5,917 bases of DNA, taken from positions 1 to 5,917 of the forward strand of contig CAZVFX010000239.1 in the NCBI GenBank assembly GCA_964626565.1, read 5' to 3'. This stretch comes from CAZVFX01 sp964626565 (GTDB lineage: Bacteria; Myxococcota_A; UBA9042; CAIXZC01). The position numbers were made by a program, and so were the translations under genes. Below the pieces are notes generated by a model that was not told where the DNA came from, did not search any database, and saw nothing but the letters and a program-made list of their open reading frames with translations. Below, one piece after another: positions 1 to 5,917 of this stretch (within the stretch, counting starts at the first letter, position 1; each line of letters starts with the position of its first letter).

Positions 1-1
1 A

Positions 2-877
2 AAGGACTACCCCCACCACCGGGCCGAGAATCACTTCCTCTCCCGGCCGCTGAACCTTCAAAGGGGGTTGGTAGAATCGGGCGAGTGGATCATGGCCGAA
101 CGCAACGTATCGGCCGCGGAGTGGTTGCACCACCCCGACAATCTGTGCGGGGTGCCCGCTTTGCGGGAAGCGGTGGCCGAAGAAGACTGGGATACCGCGT
201 TCCGCATGCTCGGCCACGTGCTGCATCTGGTCCAGGATATGGGCGTCCCCGCACACGTACGCAACGACACCCACGCACCCATCCCCCACCCTTGGAAATT
301 TCTAGCCGCCCTGTTCGAAGAAATGGGACGAGACATGCGGGGCGACCGATCGCTGGACTGGTACGATCCCTTGGAGCGCCTTCTCTCAAAGCCGGGAGAT
401 GCGTTCGCACGCTACGACAAGCTGACGACCTCGTGTCGGCCCGGTTTCAGGCGACCCGCGGCGCGCTTGGACCTTGCCGATGCGATGGACATCCTGCGGT
501 CGTTCACCGCGTCCAACTACTACTCTCGGGACACCATCTTCAGAGACGAGATCGCAGGGGTACTGCTGGACCTGGTCCGACTGAAGGGAAGGGGCCTGTT
601 CAAGGCCGGAGAGAGGTGGTGTCTGAGAAACCGTCTCGGAGACGACGTGGCTTGCGCTGGCTCTGATGACGTGGTCGATGCCGGTTTCGACCTTCCCGAC
701 GCCGAATTCCTGCCCGCCCGCATATCGGACTCCAGACTTACTCGGCTCGTGCGAAAGGGCGGCTTGAAAATCACCGAGGAGAGTGTGCGTCAGTGCCTGT
801 GCCGGACAGTTCCCGTGGTGCAGCAGATCACTGCGGCCTGGCTCGCCCGGGAACTGACCTCGTGGGAGTGGCGATGA
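2..877 (+). CDS. Zinc-dependent phospholipase C / S1-P1 nuclease-fold protein, 5' partial
   Basis: The frame is open from base 2 to the TGA at 875-877 (291 codons) with no stop, so the gene starts left of the window. A TTG at 68 is probably internal, because conserved-looking sequence (N-H-F at visible residues 10-12) lies upstream of it. The best signature is H75-xxx-D79-x5-H85 in GHVLHLVQDMGVPAH; its spacing matches the HxxxD...H zinc-ligand block of zinc-dependent phospholipase C (H118, D122 and H128 in the Bacillus cereus enzyme). An N-Y-Y-S-R-D-T-I segment near residues 152-159 resembles the NFFSDDT stretch I associate with deltaproteobacterial members of this fold. The later HxxxE zinc-ligand pair is not obvious: the region after residue 91 has PHPW rather than a clear HxxxE. 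By family knowledge such proteins hydrolyse phosphodiester bonds, usually after export; any signal peptide lies outside the window. Substrate and activity are unknown. It converges on the kinase gene, with 3 bp between stops. Confidence 0.72.
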   Translation, partial: KDYPHHRAENHFLSRPLNLQRGLVESGEWIMAERNVSAAEWLHHPDNLCGVPALREAVAEEDWDTAFRMLGHVLHLVQDMGVPAHVRNDTHAPIPHPWKFLAALFEEMGRDMRGDRSLDWYDPLERLLSKPGDAFARYDKLTTSCRPGFRRPAARLDLADAMDILRSFTASNYYSRDTIFRDEIAGVLLDLVRLKGRGLFKAGERWCLRNRLGDDVACAGSDDVVDAGFDLPDAEFLPARISDSRLTRLVRKGGLKITEESVRQCLCRTVPVVQQITAAWLARELTSWEWR

Positions 878-880
878 GCC

Positions 881-2842
881 TCAGTCTTCTGCGAAGAAGC
901 GGAAGTGAAGCCAGCGAACATAGCTCTCCAGAATTCCGGGCTGGTCCCCCTCATCGACGGAGACGATCTGGAGGTCGACGCCGCATCGACCTGTTGCTTC
1001 ACCAGTGTCTACCGCCGCGATCCGGCAGTTGCACTTCATCCGCAGGTCTCCCCGACGGGTCCTGATAACGAATTCAACGCTGGCCTCACCACCCTGACTG
1101 GCCGCTTCCACGCCAGCCGCAACAAACATCCCTTCCTTGCCCAGGTGGGTAACCGTTCCGGCCTGAGGGCCGAGTCCCATCTCGATCACCGCGGGAAGCC
1201 TGGCCGGGGCCCGCACCGCCCGATTCACCCTTGTCGTTATGGCCCCTGGCGAATCACCGTCGCCGCTGTGGTCGGCTGTCTCCATGGCAGCGGGTGAGGC
1301 CATTGGCAACTCCACCTGCGACCCGGCCACGTGCACCTTCGTCCCCGCTTTCCGGCCAGCTTGTGACGATGTTTCATGTACGACCTGCGGGTCCTCAGAA
1401 GCTACGAATCGATAGACGGCACGCCGCTCTTCGGGGTCGGCCGAATCCGTGACCCGAATGCCGTCCACCTTTATGCCCAACAGGCGGTACAGAAAAGCAG
1501 CCAGGTCTACCGGTTCACCAGTCGAGATTGCCCGATTCCAACGCACACCGACGCCGGCGAACTCTCCTTCCTGCTGACGGACTGCGGTACCCAGGAGATA
1601 TGACGGATGCTCGATGCCTTCCTGGCGCTTGAAGACCACCGCTACGGTGGTCCCGACAGGGATCTCCCCGTCCGTCGAGAGGAACCCCCCGCCCGCGCTG
1701 ATGTCCACGCAAGTAGCCTTGCATTTCACTCCGGCAATATAGCAGTGAAGAGCCTCTTCAAGTGGCCGCCTCGGGAAGCGCCTGCGGTCAAGTGCAGTCG
1801 CTGCCGACCGAGTTTGCTGAGCGCGCACCTCCGGATCGATCGCAACTCCCGCAGGCCCCGATGCCAGCCCCTCGGCTCCGAGCAGCTTGGCAAGTTCGGC
1901 GAGCGCCGCCAGCAGCTCGCGGCAGTCGGCCACCCGCTCCGAACGCTCCTTCGCAAGCATGTGCATTATCAAGGCATCGAACTTAGCGTGCAACTGCGGA
2001 TTGTGCCAACGGGGCGGCTCGGGCATCTCACGCAAATGCAGGCTGGCCGTCTCGACCGGGCTCTCACCACGAAATGGCAGCAACCCCGTGGCCAACTCGT
2101 ACATGACCACGCCAAGGGAGTAGATGTCCGACTGGGCCGATGCGACTTCCTTGCGCAACTGCTCGGGGGAAATATATGACGGGGAGTCGCAAATGAGACC
2201 GCTGCGCGTGATTCGGGAATCCCCAGGCAAGTCTCCGTCGCCGGGGGTGAGTATCTGGGCCAGCCCGAAGTCGAGCACGGTAATGTCATCGTGTCCTTCC
2301 GGTCGCTCATCAATCATGATATTGGCGGGTTTGAGATCTCGATGCACCACGCCGTTGGCGTGTGCCTCTTCCAGGGCGATGCCGATCTGCAGCGCGATGC
2401 GTACGACCCGCGCCTGATCCAACCAGAATTCGCGCTCCAGCAGCTTCTGCAAATCAAATCCCCTGATAAGGTCCATGACAATATACAGGGTGCCGTCATC
2501 CAGGGCGCCGAAATCGTGGGTCGCAACGCAATTGGGATGCCGGAGTCTGGACGCCGCTCTCGCTTCTTGCTGGAAACGCCGCAGCGCAGTCACGTTGGTG
2601 GCCAGAATAGAGTGCATTACCTTAACGCACACATCTTTGCCAAGGGAAGTGTGGCGGGCCTTGAAAACCTTGCCCATGGCCCCCATTCCGATCAAGGAGG
2701 TGAGACGGTACCGGCCGGCCAAGGTCTCCCCGAGCATCGATTCTGCCTCGGAAAGACGGTCCCAATCCAAATCCACCCCACACTCCGGACACAAAACGTG
2801 ATGGGGCCGCAGGAACAGCAAACATCCGGGGCACTGTCTCAA
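881..2842 (-). CDS. Ser/Thr protein kinase with N-terminal zinc ribbon and two C-terminal PilZ domains
   Basis: A 653-residue Hanks-type kinase that phosphorylates proteins on Ser/Thr; no membrane segment is seen, so it is probably cytosolic. Numbered from the TTG at 2842: zinc ribbon CPGC-x10-CPEC (C4, C7, C18, C21); kinase domain about 45-313 with glycine loop IGMGAMGKV (51-59), Lys74, helix-C Glu93, HRDLKPAN (catalytic D169, N174), DFG (191-193), SPE (225-227) and DIYSLG (239-244). All key residues are present, so it should be active, and it is an RD kinase. A linker leads to PilZ 1 (about 353-458) with RxxxR (R354, R358) and DxSxxG (D380 to G385), the c-di-GMP-binding motifs. A low-complexity linker then leads to PilZ 2 (about 538-651), which keeps RxxxR (R544, R548) but has HLGKEG in place of the second motif. 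Start choice: the frame stays open to a TTG at 2938, but that extension is Ser/Pro/Arg-rich, unconserved-looking and lacks an RBS, whereas 2842 has GAGGA 8 nt upstream and begins MRQCPGC. An ATG at 2737 would lose the ribbon. It lies behind the protease gene, probably in one operon. Confidence 0.9.
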   Translation of the reverse strand: MRQCPGCLLFLRPHHVLCPECGVDLDWDRLSEAESMLGETLAGRYRLTSLIGMGAMGKVFKARHTSLGKDVCVKVMHSILATNVTALRRFQQEARAASRLRHPNCVATHDFGALDDGTLYIVMDLIRGFDLQKLLEREFWLDQARVVRIALQIGIALEEAHANGVVHRDLKPANIMIDERPEGHDDITVLDFGLAQILTPGDGDLPGDSRITRSGLICDSPSYISPEQLRKEVASAQSDIYSLGVVMYELATGLLPFRGESPVETASLHLREMPEPPRWHNPQLHAKFDALIMHMLAKERSERVADCRELLAALAELAKLLGAEGLASGPAGVAIDPEVRAQQTRSAATALDRRRFPRRPLEEALHCYIAGVKCKATCVDISAGGGFLSTDGEIPVGTTVAVVFKRQEGIEHPSYLLGTAVRQQEGEFAGVGVRWNRAISTGEPVDLAAFLYRLLGIKVDGIRVTDSADPEERRAVYRFVASEDPQVVHETSSQAGRKAGTKVHVAGSQVELPMASPAAMETADHSGDGDSPGAITTRVNRAVRAPARLPAVIEMGLGPQAGTVTHLGKEGMFVAAGVEAASQGGEASVEFVIRTRRGDLRMKCNCRIAAVDTGEATGRCGVDLQIVSVDEGDQPGILESYVRWLHFRFFAED

Positions 2843-2850
2843 GAACGGCT

Positions 2851-2855
2851 TCCTC
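2851..2855 (-). promoter_or_regulatory. Ribosome binding site for the kinase (decides the start)
   Basis: The minus strand reads GAGGA here, followed by 8 nt and the TTG at 2842-2840. No comparable Shine-Dalgarno sequence precedes the earlier in-frame TTG and GTG codons at 2938, 2929, 2923 or 2911. The ATG inside 'ccatgg' near 2913 is in another frame and soon meets a stop. An alternative is the ATG at 2737, which has a GAGG about 8 nt upstream but would remove the zinc ribbon. Confidence 0.5.
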
Positions 2856-2957
2856 GGCCCGCTCGGCCTAGGCGACGACGGACCCGTTGTTCTCGTTCGG
2901 TTTGACTCCAAGCCATGGCACAAAACCACCGAGCTCAAGTAACGATAACACGGGCTG

Positions 2958-5681
2958 CTATCGGCCGCAAAGTCTTCTGATAGAAACCAACCAACCTACC
3001 AGCGACAGAAGCAAGCCGGCCAAGAGAGGGAGGCCCCCCCCGGCGGGTGAGGGCGTAGCGGCACAGCCCTTGCTTCCTCTTCTGACCGTTGTCTCCTCTC
3101 CTTCCGGACCAACCTCAGCCGCGTCGGTGTCGGGTACGAACGATGTGGCGTCCGCCTGGACCAGAATGTCTACTTTCTCCTCTACCATTTCCACCACTTC
3201 CGGCTCCGGCACAAAGACTTCGTCAAGCACCTGAATATGGGCCAACGCACGATCGGTGAATCCCCCCGCATCGCGCACTTGGACCACGACCAGGTACTCG
3301 CCCGGCTGCTCAATGCCTGCCACCGGCAACTCCAGGTTGGTGGAAAACTCCGTGTCCCACTGGCCGTCGTAGCCCAGGTCCCAGCGCACTTCCAGTTCCC
3401 CCTCAGGACCGTCGTCAACGCTGCCCCCCGCGTCCAGAGTGAACGACTCCTGGAGGAACACCTGAGCAGGGGCTTCGAGCAATGCCTCGGGAGCGACATT
3501 GTCAGACGGCTCCACACCGAATATGGTGCGATAGGCCGAGGCTTTGCCCCACCCCCAGTCGTTGTTAGGCGGCTCGCCGACGAACTTGTCTTTCAAGGCA
3601 CCCTCTACGACCCGCTTCTTGGCCTCCTCCGGGGAAAGGTCGGGATCCGTCTGCAGCAGCAAAGCCACCATGCCGGTAACCTGGGGCAAAGACCCGCTCG
3701 TACCCGCAGCATAGGAAAATGCGGGGTAAAAATCCCACTCCGGATCAAACCAGGCCGCGATTGCGTCCGAGGGCGCAGCCACGTCCAAGCCCAACTCCCC
3801 GTCTATGCGCGGACCCCGCCCGCTGTAAAACGAAAGATCCCCCAGTTCGAACTGTCCGTACCAGGAATCGACATTGGAACGGTACGCCCCCACGGAAATC
3901 GCGCTGTCCGCGGTTGCCGGATGCGAAATGGTGCCGCTCTTGTCCGCGTGCTCGGTGAGGTTGCCGGTGTACATATAGCCGGTATGGTCCGCGGCAAACA
4001 GATCAACCGCCTGGGGTTCGTCGGACAGGTTCTCCACCCGCAACAGCCAATCCCCTCCGGTCAGGGGCGAGTAGTAGGATGACGAATAGACGAGGAAGTT
4101 GGCCATGTGAGTCTCCCGGGGAGAGATCTCAACCCCGGTGTACCAGAGGTGATGGTCAGCGCCCAGGTCTCCTTCCCTTTCCAGATCTTCAAGGATCACC
4201 TGCGCACCCGCGGGGTCGACAAGAGTCAGGGACAGGGGCGCACCCGGTTCGCGCCAGCGCAGATTTAGCATCAACATGTAGGGCGGGTATTGGTCGCCGT
4301 ATATCCCCAGCTCGAACGGAAAGTCCAGGGTGCCGCCCGCCGGCACCTCAGCGGTGGCGTGCATGTTGTACCCGGCGTAGTTGTGGGTCGCGGTGCAACT
4401 GGTCACCGAATCGTCTTGGGACGCCAGATCGATGGCCGCTTCCATGTTGGAAGTGCCGTCCCCGAACTCCATGAAGGGAGAGCCGTATTCGTGCATCACC
4501 ACTTGCGCCCCTTCAGCTACCAGCCACGCCAGGCCCGCGATGTATGGCAGACCACCGGTGTCCTCGGTCTGGGTCTGAGCACCTTGCTCCATGTCCGCCA
4601 CCAGAATATCGGCGTCGGGTGCGACTCCGTGGAAACGTTGGAACCCCCGGTTGTTCCCCGCCAGGACACCAACGGTCATGGTGGCGTGGCTACTGGAAGT
4701 TTCTACCCGCGGATACTCAATGAGGTTTTCCCCCCGCCGGTACACTTCATCAAGGTGGGGCAGATAGATCGCCCGGACCTTGCAGGTTTTCAAGCCCACC
4801 AACTTCTCACCGGGATCGAGGGTGCCGGAACCGTTTATGTCGTCCGCGACAAAGTAGGGCTCCCCATAGGTTGGATTATCTTCGGAGAAGCCGGGGCCGA
4901 TCCCCCACTCCCGCTTGCCGTTACCGTTGTGGTCCATCCAAAGCCAATCCAGGTCGGTAACGAAGTTATCCCCGTCGTTCTCCTTCTCCGGTCCGCCCAT
5001 GTCGTTGTGCCAGGCGACCGTGCCTTTCACCAGTTCCAGCACCTCTTTGGAGCTGGCCTCTCCATCCCGGTCCCAATCCACTGCGTCCACCCCGGGATCG
5101 AATTCCCCATCGTCATCAACATCGATCCAGTCGAAATAGCCGCCGTCGGCACGGAAGAAAGAGGGGTGGAATATGTCGATCCAACTATCGATAGCGCCCG
5201 CGGTCACTCCGGCGCCGGTTGTGGGCACGCCTTCCTGATCGAGTGCAGGCCAGGTTTGGGCGGCTTCGGTCATCTGAGGGTAGTTGTCCACCAGTTCCGG
5301 AGTCCGGGAGGAGAGAGAAGTCTCCAACCGTTGCACATCGTCCCGGCCCGCAATTCCGCCCACCGCTTCCATTGGGATCCTGGCAGGATAGATGGCGCCG
5401 ACGTGCAGCATCTCGCCACCTGCACGATAGAATTCGACCCCCAACTCTTCCAGATCAGCCAACACGCGCTGCGAAGGAAGGGCCTCAAAACGGATGGATG
5501 CGGAAAGCATGCGCATCTCCCCCGGATTGAGGCGCCCGGGCAGCGGCAGGGCCACACCCCGGTCCACAGCCCGCAAGACCATGCGGGTGGAGGCCGAGAC
5601 CCGGGAATCGGGCTCTCCCGCAGCCGCGGGAGATGAGGACAGGAGCAGGAAGAAAACAGCAAGAAAACGGCGCAGGAACAT
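2958..5681 (-). CDS. Exported subtilisin-family (S8) serine protease with Ca-loop insertion, PKD-like domain and MYXO-CTERM-like tail
   Basis: A 907-residue secreted protease starting at ATG with a GGGAGG RBS 5 nt upstream. Residues 1-21 form a signal peptide (two Arg, a hydrophobic core, then Ala-Ala-Ala before Gly22). Residues about 55-122 look like a subtilase propeptide. The likely triad is D165 (AIDSWIDIFHPSF), H332 (SSHATMTVGVLAG) and S662 (AAGTSGSLPQVTG), with N434 (ATHN) as the probable oxyanion-hole Asn. The triad is complete, but the surroundings deviate from the usual DTG, HGTH and GTSMA forms. The Asp-His gap is about 167 residues (about 32 in subtilisin) and carries four Ca-binding-type loops at 187-198, 202-213, 250-261 and 281-292. 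The N434-S662 gap is also enlarged, with a beta-rich insertion about 440-580. A PKD-like Ig-fold domain spans about 728-818, followed by an acidic linker (819-865) and a tail with G872-C873, a hydrophobic helix at 884-901 and R902-R903: a MYXO-CTERM-like sorting signal. Expected location is the cell surface; the substrate is unknown. First gene of a probable operon with the kinase. Confidence 0.9.
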   Translation of the reverse strand: MFLRRFLAVFFLLLSSSPAAAGEPDSRVSASTRMVLRAVDRGVALPLPGRLNPGEMRMLSASIRFEALPSQRVLADLEELGVEFYRAGGEMLHVGAIYPARIPMEAVGGIAGRDDVQRLETSLSSRTPELVDNYPQMTEAAQTWPALDQEGVPTTGAGVTAGAIDSWIDIFHPSFFRADGGYFDWIDVDDDGEFDPGVDAVDWDRDGEASSKEVLELVKGTVAWHNDMGGPEKENDGDNFVTDLDWLWMDHNGNGKREWGIGPGFSEDNPTYGEPYFVADDINGSGTLDPGEKLVGLKTCKVRAIYLPHLDEVYRRGENLIEYPRVETSSSHATMTVGVLAGNNRGFQRFHGVAPDADILVADMEQGAQTQTEDTGGLPYIAGLAWLVAEGAQVVMHEYGSPFMEFGDGTSNMEAAIDLASQDDSVTSCTATHNYAGYNMHATAEVPAGGTLDFPFELGIYGDQYPPYMLMLNLRWREPGAPLSLTLVDPAGAQVILEDLEREGDLGADHHLWYTGVEISPRETHMANFLVYSSSYYSPLTGGDWLLRVENLSDEPQAVDLFAADHTGYMYTGNLTEHADKSGTISHPATADSAISVGAYRSNVDSWYGQFELGDLSFYSGRGPRIDGELGLDVAAPSDAIAAWFDPEWDFYPAFSYAAGTSGSLPQVTGMVALLLQTDPDLSPEEAKKRVVEGALKDKFVGEPPNNDWGWGKASAYRTIFGVEPSDNVAPEALLEAPAQVFLQESFTLDAGGSVDDGPEGELEVRWDLGYDGQWDTEFSTNLELPVAGIEQPGEYLVVVQVRDAGGFTDRALAHIQVLDEVFVPEPEVVEMVEEKVDILVQADATSFVPDTDAAEVGPEGEETTVRRGSKGCAATPSPAGGGLPLLAGLLLSLVGWLVSIRRLCGR

Positions 5682-5686
5682 AGGTG

Positions 5687-5692
5687 CCTCCC
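5687..5692 (-). promoter_or_regulatory. Ribosome binding site of the protease gene
   Basis: The minus strand reads GGGAGG, then 5 nt (CACCT), then the ATG at 5681-5679. This strong Shine-Dalgarno match fixes the start directly in front of a well-formed signal peptide. Confidence 0.8.
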
Positions 5693-5702
5693 GAAGATCC
5701 GG

Positions 5703-5731
5703 AGTATATAGACGCCGGGGGTTAAAGGCAA
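5703..5731 (-). promoter_or_regulatory. Predicted sigma70-type promoter for the protease-kinase operon
   Basis: On the minus strand a -35 box TTGCCT (5731-5726, 4 of 6 to TTGACA) and a -10 box TATACT (5708-5703, 5 of 6 to TATAAT) are separated by exactly 17 bp. Transcription should begin near 5696, giving a leader of about 15 nt that just contains the RBS. The AT-rich -10 stands out in GC-rich surroundings. Predicted from consensus only. Confidence 0.6.
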
Positions 5732-5739
5732 AAGGGCGT

Positions 5740-5759
5740 CCCCGGGCTGACGGCCGGGG
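5740..5759. repeat. GC-rich inverted repeat upstream of the promoter
   Basis: CCCCGG (5740-5745) and CCGGGG (5754-5759) form a 6-bp all-GC stem with an 8-nt loop. It begins 9 bp upstream of the predicted -35 box and directly abuts the candidate structured RNA at 5760. It could be an operator or part of a terminator: on the minus strand a short T-run (CCCTTTTG) follows 6 nt after the stem, too far and too weak for a standard intrinsic terminator. Function not determined. Confidence 0.4.
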
Positions 5760-5880
5760 CTATTGGCTTGCGTGCCCCAAGGGGCCTAGTTCGGAATTTG
5801 GAGATCGCAGGCGAATGCCCGTCTTCTTGACGTAGATACCCGAAACCAATGAGCAGCTCCATAGGAGCAAGAGCCAATAG
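5760..5880. ncRNA. Candidate structured RNA (strand unknown)
   Basis: A 9-bp perfect inverted repeat, CTATTGGCT (5760-5768) with AGCCAATAG (5872-5880), encloses a nested set of hairpins: GCCC/GGGC (5774-5777 with 5782-5785), TTCGG/CCGAA (5790-5794 with 5840-5844) enclosing GGC/GCC (5810-5812 with 5817-5819) and CGTC/GACG (5820-5823 with 5829-5832), then GCTCC/GGAGC (5856-5860 with 5864-5868). All are Watson-Crick, so either strand could fold. I recognise no known RNA family and it is not a tRNA. If on the minus strand, it ends upstream of the protease promoter, so it would be either an independent RNA or part of a longer leader made from a promoter outside the window. The remainder of 5732-5917 holds no gene I can support. 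Confidence 0.33.
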
Positions 5881-5917
5881 GCTTAATGGAGGCGCGTCCC
5901 CCTTGGTGGTGATAATA

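Noticed and set aside
85..666. A second + strand frame of 193 codons inside the phospholipase-like gene.
   Set aside because: Arg/Gly/Pro-rich shadow frame without motifs; the overlapping frame carries the HxxxDx5H signature.
886..899. Perfect hairpin CTTCT-GCGA-AGAAG just after the phospholipase-like stop, with a GNRA-type loop.
   Set aside because: Only 5 bp and no T-run after it on either strand; it lies in the C-terminal codons of the kinase, so it is not called a terminator.
2943..2963. CGATA ... TATCG inverted repeat over the protease stop codon, considered as a terminator between protease and kinase.
   Set aside because: Five AT-rich pairs around an 11-nt loop and no T-run; too weak to end transcription.
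4290..5636. A 448-codon open frame on the + strand opposite the protease.
   Set aside because: It lies wholly antisense to a gene with signal peptide, catalytic triad and RBS. The encoded string shows no recognisable domain, and long antisense frames are expected in GC-rich DNA. The same applies to the + frames at 3237-4082, 1607-2179 and 2291-2905.
5726..5785. Minus-strand resemblance to a class I c-di-GMP (GEMM) riboswitch: CACGCAAG, a GC hairpin, then GGGGACGC.
   Set aside because: The conserved GGCAAACC element and its GCC partner are absent, and the stretch lies upstream of the predicted protease promoter. It would be a tempting link to the PilZ domains, but the match is too weak.
5831..5840. 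TAGATACCC, identical to a short piece of a conserved 16S rRNA segment.
   Set aside because: The flanking sequence does not match 16S rRNA at all; a 9-nt match is chance.
5722..5862. A minus-strand 46-codon frame from ATG 5862 to TAA 5722, open further to the window edge (start MELLIGFGYLRQEDG).
   Set aside because: No Shine-Dalgarno sequence, mixed third-position GC unlike the neighbouring genes, and it overlaps the hairpin-rich segment and the predicted -35 box. It deserves a protein search but is not supported as a gene.

Overview
The window is GC-rich (about 60% or more by eye) and bacterial. It looks like a deltaproteobacterium in the broad sense, myxobacterial or a relative. Three things point that way: a Hanks-type kinase fused to PilZ domains, a large secreted subtilase ending in a Gly-Cys / hydrophobic helix / Arg tail of the MYXO-CTERM kind, and a zinc-phospholipase-C-like protein of a type common in those bacteria. 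The assignment is inference from family content, not from a marker gene.

Layout: (1) 2-877, + strand: the 3' part of a gene for a zinc-dependent phospholipase C / S1-P1-nuclease-fold protein; its start lies left of the window. (2) 881-2842, - strand: a soluble Ser/Thr protein kinase with an N-terminal four-cysteine zinc ribbon and two C-terminal PilZ modules, the first with intact c-di-GMP-binding motifs, the second degenerate. It converges on the first gene with only 3 bp between the stop codons. (3) 2958-5681, - strand: a 907-residue exported subtilisin-family (S8) protease with a propeptide, a Ca-loop-rich insertion, a second insertion, a PKD-like domain and a C-terminal sorting tail. (4) 5682-5917: no convincing gene. 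It holds the protease RBS, a good sigma70-type promoter with a 17-bp spacer, a GC hairpin, and a roughly 121-nt segment able to fold into a nested multi-hairpin structure closed by a 9-bp stem (candidate structured RNA, strand unknown).

The protease and kinase lie on the same strand about 115 bp apart with no clear terminator or promoter between them, so they are probably co-transcribed from the promoter at 5703-5731. The likely logic is an exported, surface-attached protease made together with a cytosolic kinase that may read c-di-GMP. The functional link between the two is inference. The phospholipase-like gene is transcribed towards them and need not be related.
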